This document shows positions 13,981 through 25,712 of a DNA stretch of 64,000 nucleotides, piece after piece. The stretch lies in the NCBI RefSeq assembly GCF_963855985.1, contig NC_087107.1:4836001-4900000 (forward strand), read 5' to 3'. Every line of letters begins with the position of its first letter. Positions within the stretch are counted from its first letter, which is position 1. The notes under the pieces are model-generated. The model was not told the origin of the DNA. It worked only from the letters and a program-made list of their open reading frames with translations, and did not search any database. This DNA comes from Ostrinia nubilalis. Lineage: Eukaryota; Arthropoda; Insecta; Lepidoptera; Crambidae. Position numbers and translations under genes: made by a program.

Positions 13981-14013
13981 AACAGCTGATTTCTAGTTTA
14001 GAAATCAGCTGTT
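13981..14013. repeat. Perfect 15-bp hairpin, 3-nt loop
   Basis: The stem 13981-13995 (aacagctgatttcta) pairs perfectly with 13999-14013 around the loop gtt. It contains two CAGCTG E-box palindromes. It sits 35 bp outside a MITE. It could be the remains of a small palindromic element or simply a strong DNA hairpin. Confidence 0.85.
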
Positions 14014-14047
14014 ATTTAGGTGAAAAAGGTATTTTTACGTTATATTT

Positions 14048-14180
14048 AGGCCACAAAAAACTGGACGACTACGGACGCGAGTTCTGGCGTATATGAGTCA
14101 ACCAAGTCACGCAAACCGCAACCCATAGGTACACACAAGCGCAAGCGCGCCCGTGCCTGCAGTCGTCCAGCTTGCGGCCT
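14048..14180. mobile_element. Small MITE with AGGCC termini
   Basis: The left end AGGCCACAA..CTGGACGACT and the reverse complement of the right end AGGCCGCAAGCTGGACGACT match over about 20 bp. The flanks TTT and AAA extend the palindrome. The 133-bp interior is non-coding. The superfamily is not determined. Confidence 0.75.
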
Positions 14181-14181
14181 A

Positions 14182-14337
14182 AAGGTACAAGTCCAAGATG
14201 GACTGCAGACCGCAGACTGCAACCGCAAACAAAAAATCTGTATGAAATCCCCACTGCGGCTTGCAGCTGCGGCGATTTCTGCAATTTCATAGAGGTTTGC
14301 AGTTTGCGGCCTGAAGTCCATCTTGGATTTGTACCTT
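14182..14337. mobile_element. Small MITE with AAGGTAC termini
   Basis: About 40 bp at each end are inverted copies. The left reads AAGGTACAAGTCCAAGATGG; the right complement reads AAGGTACAAATCCAAGATGG, and both continue into a GC-rich CTGCA/CGCA region. It starts one base after the preceding MITE ends. Open frames on both strands here are by-products of the inverted repeat. Confidence 0.8.
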
Positions 14338-14424
14338 ATGTGTATTTTGAAGACGACAGGAATGACAAGGTGATGGATAGGATGTTAAAAAATAATATTA
14401 AAACATTTTTCTTTACTTAATGAT

Positions 14425-14430
14425 TTTATT
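14425..14430 (-). terminator. Polyadenylation signal AATAAA
   Basis: AATAAA overlaps the stop codon of the broken three-exon gene (GAATAAAATC on the minus strand). This is a canonical polyadenylation hexamer in the right place to end that transcript. Confidence 0.5.
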
Positions 14431-15766
14431 CGTCTTCTATAATAATTAAAATATCATCTAAGAACTGTGCAGGTGGTACTAAATGGTCTTGGTACCATAT
14501 TATCGACATGATATGGGCGCAGCAGCCTACAGTTCGTCTACCTACAATGCAGTTACAATAATGTTTTAGTATTGCTTCCATTCCACTTCGAGAGTCGGTA
14601 ATTGGATGTTGTGTCTCTGGCTGTATTTCTTCAGGGGGTATTCCTCGGGATGAAGTTGATGGTCCTGAGTTCATATGGACAGCAGCTCTGTCTGCAGCCA
14701 CTCAGCATGTATGACATATGCAACCATCTTCGGGTACCTGTAAAACATATTTATAATCATTAATTCTGTCATGATTATTGTGATAATTATGTTGTGTCCT
14801 GAACTTCGGGTTTAATTTTTGACTAGCAATCCTGAAGAGATTTATCATTTATTTTGCTTGTAAGTAGAAATGTTCATATATGTTATTGATACTACATCTT
14901 GCTTTTTTACTCATATTGTTAACACATCTTGCTTTTATTCTTTTGTAATGCAAAATGTAACCTGTGCCTATTTAAATAAATATTTTTTCATTTCATTTTC
15001 ATGATGTGCGCAAGATTAACTAATAACTTAAAAGAGTTAAACATAAAATAAATACAATAAGGCAAAACCTTTTAAGATTTATTTGAAATGCTTTAAAAAC
15101 ACAAAGTAAACTTACAGCTCGAGGTATAGGTAATCCACTCTCGTATAACATTATATATTCTCAGTTCTCGATGGGAGTTAGTGTAGAGTAAATGAGTAAC
15201 TCGTGCTGAAGCAAGAGGACGTCCACAGCGAAGACAAACATTATGGTGGCCAAGTTGTCTTTCTTCATCATTATATCGGCTTTAAGCCAAGTCCCAGCAT
15301 GCTTGGCAAACATAGTCACTGTTATTAACCTAAAAAAGATAAGCAGTATTATTAAAATGTCAGTAGTTTACAGTTAATAAAATCACTAAGTACAATGGTT
15401 TACTACTGTATCCAATAGCACGTTACTGAAAAGTGTTGACTTATTGCAAAAATAGTAGTTATTCATTTTGTCAATTTCTTTAACAACTGACAGCAATTAT
15501 TTTGTACTAGAATACATTTTAATAATATTCAGTAAAATGTAAACAGATAACCATCAGCATTCAAATAAATGTATTGTATTTTCAAAGTATAGTAGCGATG
15601 GAAAACTTCGAGATGGTGAGTTAGGTTATGATTTGTTTATTGAACTTACAGTCTGAGGTGCAAGCCATTGTTGAATCACATGCAGAGTAGACTCATCGTT
15701 TATGGATCGTCTGCCTAGTGCATTGCAGCGACTAGTGTCTATTCCACAATTTACACAGCGATCCAT
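14426..15766 (-). pseudogene. Broken three-exon gene, two CxxC modules, transposase-like C-terminus
   Basis: Three exons can be read. Exon 1 (15766-15650, 39 codons, MDRCVNCG to LAPQT) ends in donor GTAAGT. Exon 2 (15329-15116) has acceptor TTATCTTTTTTAG and donor GTAAGT. Exon 3 (14737-14426) has acceptor TGTTTTACAG and ends at a stop that overlaps AATAAA. The protein repeats one module twice: CxxCG, about 25 residues, a W-containing helix-like segment, then CxxC followed by W. The pairs are CVNC with CQAC and CLRC with CHTC, like tandem zinc ribbons. The C-terminus GRRTVGCCAHIMSIIW resembles, from memory, the end of arthropod transposase-like proteins, but I cannot name the superfamily. Damage: TAA after DLA in exon 2, a one-base frameshift near the exon 2 end, and TGA in place of the W after CHTC in exon 3. 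The short distance from the CxxC modules to the C-terminal motif suggests a lost central catalytic region. Confidence 0.7.
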
Positions 15767-18295
15767 AGCGTCAATATCCAGTTCTTAAGCCGGTAGTAAA
15801 GTCCAAAGAAAACATTCCAAGTCAGACGTGTAAGCAAGATCCAGAGTCCAGGTTGAAAGCAGGGGTCGTTCAGGCAATGCAGGTAGGGTCAAAATCCGTA
15901 AAACAAAGCAGTGGTCGGCGAAAAAACAAAAAGATAGGAGGAAAAGCACTCAAAACGCACACGCACGAAACGAAAAATACGAAACGAGTGATCCATAGAG
16001 AAATAGACAGGTAGCTGTCAGTTTCAGTGCACAGACTAAATCAGAATTTTTTAAGTATCGATTTAAATTAAAAATCTATTATTAAACTAAATGTTTTTTT
16101 TTATTCATTTAATAAATGTTTTATGAGCTAAAATAATTCAATATATTTATACCAACGCAATTAGTTATTTTGTTTACGTTATTCGCCTAAAATAAAGCAA
16201 GCGTGCCTTTTTTATTTTATTGTGTAATCTCATTTACATAAATCGATACTTCTTTAATCGATTTACTAGTAAATGCTTAAAAATCTTGTTTTTCTTATTA
16301 CACAGTTTCCAGAAAGAAAAATAGGCTGATTTTTTGTAGTTTAGTATGGAAAAATATGACCATTTTTTTAGACCATATATCAACTAGTTACATTTAGGGC
16401 CCAGAAGTTTCAGTCTCCTTTGTGATCTTCTTAATATACATTTTTGGTTTGCAGCAACCAAAACATTAGGAATAAATAAATATGTAGCTTGCATCTTATT
16501 ACTGTAAAATATAAAAGATATCGAACCTCCTTATTTTTTTATGGTCGGTTAAAAATGTAATAATGTACCATTGTTTTGCCAAACCTATGATTCCCATACA
16601 AAACTATAGTTATCAAACTTGTAATCTTTCTCAGTTTATTAAAGCCCGTTCATCGGAGATGTGTACGCGAACTAAAAAGCGTATAAGGAACAATGCTAAA
16701 AGTGGCGATGTACAATCACGAAGAACATTCTTATACAAATTTCTGACTCATTCAGTTTAAGTCTGTCTTTTTCACTCACCCTGAGCTGCTAGCACTGGAG
16801 AAAGAGATAGATAGAAGCCAAGCCAATGTTGTAACAGAGGCGAACACAAGAGCTCACGATGTTACCTAAAGAAAAATCGCTTGTGAATTTTGCTGCTCGC
16901 GATAGTACAGCGCATTTCGTGCCCAATTTCGGAAATTGGACTCTCATGCATGAACATAAGTTTGAAAATGTGCGCATTGACACTGACTTTAATCATAGTT
17001 TACCGTTAGCAGTTGTTGCAATGAGTTGCTAACCGGACTAGGTCACTTTTTGTGGTGCTGCAGCCTTGATGGTGGTACGATAGAAGAAACAGCATTGATG
17101 GGGTCAAATGGGTATCCAATTTGGTATGATACGAATTGCTATGTAAGCTTTGTAGCCTTGGTACCCCAAGGCTACAAAGTTTCTTTGTTTTAGATTAAGA
17201 AGAACCTATGGATATCTAGGCAATACTAGCCAGTTTCAAGCCTGCCTGGCCTCATTAAGATAATGAAACGCTAAATACTTAATTAATAAACAAATAAGCG
17301 CAAAACATTTTGCGTACATGTTGAAAAAACGTTTGTTTGCCCATATCACCCCTCTCAAAATGTATTTTTAGGGTAAATATGTCTTAAAAGCAAGAGATAA
17401 GATCGATGTGTTGACTTCCTATCCCTTATCGAAGACAAATACGGCCCTATAGGGACACCGCCAGGCCGGTGCCAGACGCAAACGTAACAAATGACAGTCG
17501 GTAAATTTGATGCTATTTTGTTTTTGCTTTGTTTAGAGCACATTTGACAGGTTACTATTCTCTTTGTGTAGAATCGTCTTTTATTTTTCATCCGTTTGCG
17601 ATCTTCTTTTGTCTATTTATTGTAAAGATGACACTGCACAAAATCAACACTTTTAAAATTATATTTAGTGCTTTACTAATTTTGCAACAAAATAAGAATC
17701 TAATAGGTCAACTAGATCAGCTTTAGATATTCTTTGGACCAATAGGTAAAAAATAAGTATAAGATATTATAAGTTTCAATACTTAGTTATCAAAAACAAT
17801 AGTAGCAGTTGCTATTTAAAGCCATAAATGACACTATAGATTTCTTATCTGAAGATAACTTAGAAGTGCACAGTGAAAACCCAAATATTATGTCTGAACA
17901 CAATCCACCGGTGAAATCTTTCGCTTCAAGAAGTACGCCTTATCTTTGTCATAAATCTTGTGATAAAACAACAATATTTTTTTACGTTTCAAGACGTACA
18001 CAAATTGTTGTGTATACCTACTGTTTTAAATACAATAAAAGCCATAATTTCATAGTTTTCATTAAAATACTTGTACTAATTAGGCTCTAAATTATTTACC
18101 CTGTAATCTGAAATTACTTTATCACTAATGCTAGCTCAAACTTCAAGAAAACGGTAAAATAACCGGCCGATGCGAGCTACACTATTCTAAATCCATACAT
18201 TTTATCATCTTTAAACTTTACTCATCACGTTATTAAAATAGTATCCCAACTCATCTGACATTGCGCATGACTCCGAACTAACTTATACAGGGTGT
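15767..18295. other. 5' flank of the broken gene, then noncoding DNA
   Basis: On the minus strand 16060-15767 would be the promoter and leader of the three-exon gene; no clear TATA box is seen. The remainder to 18295 is AT-rich, with small open frames that have no recognisable content, apart from the hairpin at 17148. Confidence 0.4.
17148..17179. repeat. Perfect 14-bp hairpin, 4-nt loop
   Basis: CTTTGTAGCCTTGG at 17148-17161 pairs exactly with 17166-17179 around the loop TACC. No transcription unit around it is supported, so its role is unknown. Confidence 0.85.
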
Positions 18296-18567
18296 TAACA
18301 AAAAATAAACAGTGAAATCTGCCTATGTTTTTAGGTTAAAAATGGGTGTAAGGAAAATGGTTTTCCACATTTTTAAATTCTTTTTTGTTGTCCCAAAAAT
18401 GTTATGAAATACTACTATTAATAGTATTATCTAAGCAATGTCATTCAACAATTTTACATTGTCTTACAGTTTTCGAATTCAAAATCATTTATTGTCACAG
18501 ACACAGTATAAAAAAAAATATTGAGCTTCTTGGGAAGTTTACGCCCAGTTTTGCCTTTCATCCTGTA
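18296..18567. mobile_element. Possible MITE with TACAGG termini
   Basis: The left end TACAGGGTGTTAACA and the right end, whose complement is TACAGGATGAAAGG, share short imperfect inverted termini about 270 bp apart. TACAGGGTG-type ends are common on small insect elements. The match is short, so this is tentative. Confidence 0.3.
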
Positions 18568-19021
18568 TTTTTGTTCTATGATTAACACATGATACAGTAC
18601 AAAGATATTTCCTGAACATAGTTTAACCTTCTATATTACCTTGAATGCATTGCGTGACTATGCCCGAGTTTCTAATTAAGGCTTTTGGCCCAACAACAAC
18701 AATATGTTGAATGTAAACCGTGTTGTCTGTTACAAACGGAAATACGGGTACGAATTTGTGATACTTTTTATTGATAAAAATGTTTTGATGCAAAAACTAG
18801 GTCTATGCCTATTGTGTAAAGTTGAATGCAAAGTTTTAACGCGTTTTAGACCTTTGATAGACTGACAGACACTGAAAACTATCTATCTATCTATATCAGC
18901 TTTTGGGGGTTCATCTTCGAATTTAGCTCCTCCTCTTCAACCCTCCACCGCCTTCTATCTTAGAACTATGTTAAAACTAAAAATGGTTTGTTTGTATAAG
19001 CAGTATAAGTACAAACATGGA
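18568..19021. other. Noncoding DNA, short CTAT repeat
   Basis: A short (CTAT)n run lies at 18882-18896. Nothing else is recognised. Confidence 0.5.
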
Positions 19022-19132
19022 AAAGATAGCAAGAAGGCGCTGGATGCGCTGGTCATTGCGGAAATCATTGGGGAGGCCTATGTTCAGTCAGTCAGTCAGT
19101 TCAGTCCTATGACTGAAAATGATGATGATGAT
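19022..19132 (+). pseudogene. RTE-type LINE 3' end, second copy
   Basis: The motif IIGEAYVQ followed by a (GAT)n tail matches the fragment at 11459-11604. The part upstream of it is degenerate. A small CAGT repeat (gttcagtcagtcagtcag) has expanded within the former QQW codons. It is a dead 5'-truncated insertion. Confidence 0.7.
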
Positions 19133-20311
19133 ACTCGAATGACGTAAAGACGGTAGTTCTCACATGACTGTACTCCAAGAATGTAAAGAAAAGTGTATAA
19201 CAATTTACTTAACCCTTATTTACTGTTGTATCACATAAGACACATTTCTGTTCCAAAATCGCATCTAATACAACTCCATAAGATCTCTCTGTATTAAACT
19301 TAATGTTGTCTTACTTTCGGTAAGTACTTTAATAAATGTCCTACTTTTAAAGCATACGTCCGGATTTCATATTCATGAATGATGTCAAATATTGACAGCA
19401 CGTAAGAATCCCATTACGAAGGGCCTCAAAAGGCACCGCCTAGATGTGTTTCATACACGCAAATCCATACATGATAATTCCATACAAGCCCATTGTACAG
19501 CTTGATTGTTGTATTGATGAGTATTGTACGTGACTGCACCATAACATTGTATGAATGGAAATATGTTTGCATTTTTGGACCATATTACAATGACGTTAAG
19601 ATCTAAACTTCGATGGGAATAGTAGTGTGCTAGTAATTAAGTATTCATAGTTAATTAATATTAATGCGGGCCTATTGTAGCATATTTGATACAAATCTAT
19701 TCAATTGGTGTGAGATAAAAATATAGGCTTTATTCAATACTATCATAATAAACTACATAAAATCATTTTTATTTGTATGATGCATGCAGAATTCGTTCGA
19801 TCTATTTTAATACTTAGTCACATTAAATTATCCTTATTTTCACAAGTAAAATCCCTTGACTCATTGTCAATTTATTGGACTCGTCGTTAAATAGAAGCTT
19901 ATACATTTTCGTTCTAATCCTTATATTTTGTAGATTACTTACCAACTAATCTAGTTGACTAACAAACTAATTTGTAAACCAAACTGTTCAAAACATTCTA
20001 AAATAACCTCGTATAATTGCAATAATCGCTCCTCCCGACTTCGTCTGTCTAATAAATCTTTCCAAATAAGATATCAAACTGCTGGATAATCTGAAACTAG
20101 TGATGTCTTGCTACAGCGCATCGATACAAAGTACGAGTAGGTACATTGCAAATGTCATAATGAGTAATATTGCTTCGTTTAATTAACGTTGTTCCACACA
20201 AACAGTGCAGAAAGTGAACGTGGGGATTTTAGTATCGTATTATAATACAGTATATAGAACAGTAGTATTCAAATTTTTAGGCCAAGCAGAAAATATAGGA
20301 GCTTTTTTCGT
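19133..20311. other. Noncoding DNA, nothing recognised
   Basis: AT-rich sequence without supported features. Confidence 0.5.
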
Positions 20312-21190
20312 TGCGATAGGCACATTAATACTCAATACTCAATACTCAATTCTTTATTGCATCCATAATGTTACAGAGGTGGTATGTATGGTTTTATAAG
20401 ATACAATTATGGACCCTGTCGGGCACAGCATTCTAAGAGAGGGGAAGAATTTATAAATATTTAATTAATTCAATTATATTATTAGTTATTAATTATTTAT
20501 CACAATAGGTATACAATTAATTTAATAATTGGTATTACTATTACATATAACATATTATTAATTTTGTACTTAGATTATTTTTAAATAAATATTATTCAGT
20601 CTACATTATTCAGAATTATTGCACAACACTACTTACTTATTTATTTATATATTCATTTACTTTCATTATATTGTATTGGTTTAAATTTTATCCTCTAAGT
20701 ATTCCTTAATGCTATAATAAGTTTTGTCAATGAGAAAGAGTTTTAGTTTTTTAATAAAGATGTTTGTTTTGGTTTCGTTCTTTAGAAAGTTAGGTAGTTT
20801 ATTAAATATTTTTATAGACATTACTAGGGGGCCAGAGGAGAACATCGTCATTTTGGAATAGGGTAAGTTTAGTTTATTTTTGTGTCTAAGTTGGTGTGTG
20901 GTTTGGATATTTCCTCGTTTTGTATAGAAATCAGGATATTTCAGGACAAATTTGCAGATTTCCAATATGTAAATACATGGTAAAGTTAAAATGTTAAGTG
21001 CTTTAAAATGGGGTTTACAGGAGTCTGTTTGTTCTATGTTTACTAGTACTCTTATTAATTTTTTCTGTAGGGTAAAAATTGTAGGTGCGTCAGTGCTATT
21101 TCCCCATAGTATTATTCCATAGGAGAACCATTATTTACAGAGCATTGGAAGGTTAACATCTATTAAAGTTTTGTTAAAACTTAAGGTAGA
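20312..21190 (-). pseudogene. CR1/Jockey-type LINE, 3' fragment with tail
   Basis: Read on the minus strand, 21120-20681 encodes the C-terminal region after the reverse transcriptase: SYGIILWGNS, KPHFKALNILTLPC, ILEICKFVLKYPDFY, IKIFNKLPNFLK and a final YYSIKEYLEDK before the stop. An in-frame stop interrupts it just upstream, near 21131. The 3' untranslated part runs to about 20312 and ends with three copies of a TTGAGTA heptamer after GCAATAAAG, a typical LINE 3' tail. Everything upstream (endonuclease and RT core) is missing, so this is a 5'-truncated insertion. The motifs fit the Jockey/CR1 group; the exact clade is not determined. Confidence 0.85.
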
Positions 21191-22770
21191 GAAGCTTGTT
21201 ATTTAATTATGTTTCTTAGAAACTTAAAAACTGACAACACAAAATGCATTCTATCATCTTATTTAGGGATGTTGATTTTACTTCTTCACTAATGGTCGTA
21301 CAAAGCATCGATAATTCAAATTATCGACCCTTTCTTCCATCACTACCGTAATCTATTTTTACCAGCGCGTGCGCACGCATAAATCAATCCTGTCGATGTT
21401 CCGGTTAATAGGACGGTGGGAGACAACTTAATAGTTTCCTTTTATAAAACCGATTTATATGATCTTCCTGTACGAAGAATTGATGGAATCTTACAGGAAT
21501 TTTGTGTTTTTGTTGTAAGAATTTGAACCTAAACTAATGTTTTCTACTAAACGCGAAACTTTTTGGAAGACGTATGTTTGTCGCTCATTTACAAAAAAAC
21601 TAATGGATGGATTTTAATGAAACCTTACAATATTACGGTTTATACATCAGAATAGCACATAGGCCATAAATTAGAGAGATTGTGTAAATCAGACGTTAGA
21701 TATAGAAGTGCAGTGATCCTATAATAGAGGTTGCCAGATTCTGTAGCAACATACGGAATTGCTCGATGCCCTATTGAGGTAATCTAATTTATGCCTTGCC
21801 AAGGATATCGCCGCATTTCTTCAACGGTGAAGGGAAAACATGTGCAGTAAGTTTTTGGCTAATGGCAACACAGCTCCGATATGAAATAGGTACTTACACA
21901 ATTTTCAGCCCTTGGCCAACTTTGGATATTCTATTAATTTTCTTGAAAAAATATTTTTTGAAATTTTTATTATCTTCTTTGAAATTTTTATTATCTTCTT
22001 TGAAATATTCGGTTCTAAGAACACAATAAAGATTCAAATTGAATAATGTTGCTTCGGTGGCTTTCAAAACAGTTTATGTGGCACTTTGAAATACCTTGGA
22101 AAGTGTCCAATATTTCAGACAGAGAAAGCAAATTCAATTGCATTAAAATAAGGACCATCAGCCTGGTCCCTGTCGTCGCTGTATCAGCCGATCACCCTCG
22201 ATTAGGGTCATTCTGCCGCCGAGAGCGAAATAATATGGCTCTAGATTTAATAAAACTCGCTCAGAGAGAGCCTGAAGTGTTGAGAATAGCCCAGTCATTA
22301 TTATGTTAGCGATTTGAGTGAAAACACCTTGGAAATTGTTAGAGAAATTACTGGTTATGAATTTACAGTGAGTTACGATTACGAGATTATGGTACGCAGA
22401 TGTGAAGGTTGCTGCTGATCCAAACCATTGTCTATGGCCAGTTTGGCCGGTACATACAGAGGTTTGTGCTTCGGGGTATTTTGGTTCAATAAGAAAGTCC
22501 TAAACAATCGGACTTCCTTTGGAGAGTTTATCAGTGAAGATCTTTAATAGATTGTGATCGCCGTGTCCAGAGGACACAAATTTTCTGTCCCTGCTTTATA
22601 GTTTGCGGAATGTCTAGCTGCTCGTGTAATCACGAATGATCGATTTCCATAATGAAGTCAATTATTATTGATCAGTCAGAAATTCGATTTCTGTATGAAG
22701 GACACTTGTCATCGCCAACCTACCATGGTAGAATTCTATGTTAAATATTTCATTCGTTCGTTTCAGCCAA
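21191..22770. other. Noncoding DNA with a small minisatellite
   Basis: Apart from the 21-bp repeat at 21959 nothing is recognised. An 87-codon open frame at 22046-22309 has no familiar motif. Confidence 0.45.
21959..22006. repeat. 21-bp minisatellite, 2.3 units
   Basis: The unit TGAAATTTTTATTATCTTCT plus T occurs twice exactly, then starts again. Confidence 0.9.
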
Positions 22771-22924
22771 ATGACGTCCACTGCTGGACAAAGGCCTCCT
22801 CCAAGGTTTTCCACAATGCACGGTCCGTTGGGGCAGAAAAGTTCTCGAGTGGCGACCACGGGCTGGAAGACGTAGCGTGGGCAGGCCTCCTACTAGGTGG
22901 ACCGACGATCTGGTAAAGGTCGCG
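22771..22924 (+). repeat. RTE LINE pieces in unusual arrangement
   Basis: 22847-22924 translates to EWRPRAGRRSVGRPP then TRWTDDLVKVA, the block just upstream of the RTE C-terminus seen at 11459, so the two pieces come from the same family. Directly before it, 22771-22835 carries 'gacgtccactgctggacaaa', a widely dispersed lepidopteran repeat segment. As I remember that repeat, the two segments usually sit in opposite relative orientation; here they run in the same direction, which suggests an internal rearrangement or two separate insertions. Confidence 0.6.
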
Positions 22925-25002
22925 GTTAAATATTTACCAGTATTTATTATTCGTCTCGTACCCATAGTCATAGTACAGGCTTTGCTTAGTTTGGGACTGT
23001 ATGGCATTGTGAACGATGTCTAAGGATATCTATGTATTTAACGCCCGTATTCACAAACATTACTATGAGGTCTCACAGTGCGCGTGGACATATAGGGTGA
23101 GACACGAGCCAATCACAGAGCTCTATTCAACGTTGTGCGTTCGATTTGCATCTTCACTTAAGCAAGCATCGTTTGTAAATACTTACTGGCGTAATACTTT
23201 TAGACATACGTTGCCATTATTGTGTCCCGTATCGTGAGCAAATGCGCTAGCACATCTCCTTGAACATGCGCCGGACATTCATAAGCGCCCTCGTATTTTG
23301 GATCTGTCATTACTGCTGTTTCAATATGAAAGTGAAATTTTCGATTACGAAAGTCGACTCTCTAACTTGGACACTTGATTATTGCATATTTAACATTTCC
23401 ACTGGATGAGGTATGACTTTGTAAAGAGTACCTGTAAGCCAAGTAACAATTTAAGTGGAAGTCAAGTAAGGCAGGGTTTATGTAGCTCGAAATCTGTTAC
23501 TATAAATATTGCGTCACTGCCGTTTACAATGTTGCTGTTATCATACCAAATAAGGTATGAGGGAAAATAATCTTAGCTAGCTTTTTATTCATCGGAATGG
23601 TAGTTTCTATGGGCTTTTGAAAATCATCTCTTGAGTTGAAGTTTATGCTAATACGATTTCTATGATGATTCTGTAGAAAAAGAGTCATTTTAGCGATCTT
23701 TGAATATGATAGATCAAATATGGAATCTTCATCATATTTGATTTAGGTATTAATTCTACTGTTGTCAAAAATATACTCGTACCATAGTCTTGGGACTTTT
23801 GTTCAAAATTAGTAAGTAAAGACTGCATGCAATATTTTCTCGTCTATAACTGCGATATAACTCCAAACGTTTAGGACACTCTTCCCTTGGACCAAAAACG
23901 TTAGTAAATCGTGCATGATTTAATAGCTACTAATTTTAGGCTATTCTTCCATTGTTTGTATTGTATAATAGTGAAATTGGGACTTGTATAAACGCTTCCG
24001 ATATTGAATTAACATCGAACGAAAGTGGTTATTGTTTTAATTTTTATGTGTTGTAATTGCGGAGGTACGAGCAATTTGACAAATACCTTTGTTTTGTTGT
24101 TGCGTCATCCAGCTGTTTAAAAAACAATGGTAAACAAAAACTGTTTACGGACTCTTTAAGACTTACGTATTGCTGTTACGTTATGCTTTTGCCTAATCGG
24201 TATTGTCTGATTTTGAAGAGTAATGTTCAAAAACCATTAGAGGTCTTTACTGTTAAAAATTAAACTGAATCCATTATAAATTCGAAAGTACTTTACTCTG
24301 TGTGTTACCTTTTCAGTTTCTATTTATATTTAAAGACGAAGCTGCGGGCAAAAACTAGTTTTATGTTATAAAAGCCAATAGTTACCTACAGTGGACTACT
24401 AATAGATGTATAACAGTTACTATCGCGTCTAATAAATCCAAAGCCTTTCCAGTCTGCATTAATAATATCTACTTATAATAGTTACTCCGCGATGTCACCA
24501 GTACAGCTTACAACTATGCAGTTATGTCAATTTAACGGTTCTTCTGTTGCTGAATCCATTAGCTATAGTAAGGCTGCGCTTACGCACGAGCGGAGATCGA
24601 CCCTTAAAGCTGGTTTAAGCGCTTTTTTCCGTTCGTTATAGAACCAAGATTTTTTGAAGGTCAAAATGAAAATTTGACAAAAATACAAATGACTGTACAT
24701 CAAATAAACAATTTGGCACCTTGTTAAGTGGCAATAGGTGTTATTTTCAATGAAAATGTCAAGATTTAAGCTCTTTCTTTTGCGCACTCTGATGCGCTAT
24801 GGAACCTGCGCGAATCGTTTAAAGCGTAAAGATTCGCCTAAAAACTCATAGTACGCGCGGAAAACAGCATTAATGAACGCTCTAATTATAATATTTAAAA
24901 CTTTCTTGTTTCTTGAGGACTAAATACTAATGTAACGGGATTTTTGCAAAATTATTAGGCGTCCATAAGCGGGCTACTAGTACATTTGTAATTTGTTTGA
25001 AA
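22925..25002. other. Noncoding DNA; repeat end at 24330-24360
   Basis: At 24330-24360 the sequence 'gacgaagctgcgggcaaaaa' is the inverted terminus of repeat family B (see 48085). The rest is AT-rich without recognisable signals. Confidence 0.5.
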
Positions 25003-25095
25003 GCCTAGTAGACTAGAAGTAACGAGTTCGATTTTTTTGATCCAGAAGTCTTGGGTTCGATTCTCTGGAATACATAAAAACACTCTGCCCAGTTT
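25003..25095 (+). repeat. Possible tRNA-derived SINE head
   Basis: GGTTCGATTCT at 25054 matches an RNA polymerase III B box. A loose A-box-like stretch (TAGTAGACTAGAAG) lies about 45 bp upstream. The spacing and the degenerate tRNA-like flanks fit the head of a tRNA-derived SINE. No tail or target duplication was found. Confidence 0.35.
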
Positions 25096-25577
25096 GAATC
25101 AATCAACCAGACGACGAAACCAGAATCAGAAGTCAAATCCTCGGTATGTTTGACTCATCATGTCTGACACCAGTCAAGTGACTTAAGTTGTTCTTTTTCT
25201 CACTCGTTCCTCCACAGACTGCGGTCAAAAGTTGTTAGGACCAGGTAAATTTAAATTATTTTCATGTTATTCATTTGTTTGCCCTTCACGCGTTCCTCTA
25301 AGCCCTTGTACGACCGCACTAACTCTTACGCAGCCCTTATCCAGCTACAAGCAATATGCCAACAAGACAAATCGTCCCGTCCATTTCTCTGACACCACAA
25401 CACGCAGTTTCTCTAGATCGCTTCCGAAGATAGTTCGGTAATAAACAAGAGCTGAATTCGCTTGAAGCTATGCCGGTACATTCTTATAAATATTTATGGT
25501 CCACCACGATTCAATACTGTATTGACTAATGCAGCTATTACTTGAATTGATCAGCTGTACTAAATATGTTTTAGAAA

Positions 25578-25712
25578 TAACTAGCTTTTGCCCGCGGCTT
25601 CTCCTGTGCAAACGGTCTCCCATAGAAAGACTTTATCACAGCGCATATCCCCCTTTCAGGAACCGGTATAAAACTTTCCTACGTTTTTCTCTGAGTGTCA
25701 AAATATTTCTAT
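25578..25712 (+). repeat. Dispersed repeat family B, diverged copy
   Basis: It begins AACTAGCTTTTGCCCGCGGC and continues with an 'actttatcacagcgcatat' block and an 'aaccggtataaaac' block. These correspond, much diverged, to the 48085-48332 copy. It is a lepidopteran interspersed repeat of unknown class with no coding capacity. Confidence 0.65.

Noticed and set aside
14046..14420. Three overlapping 73-91 codon frames
   Set aside because: They are by-products of two GC-rich inverted-repeat MITEs.
25054..25064. B-box-like GGTTCGATTCT as part of a true tRNA gene
   Set aside because: The flanking sequence does not fold into a cloverleaf with matched acceptor stem; at best it is a SINE head.
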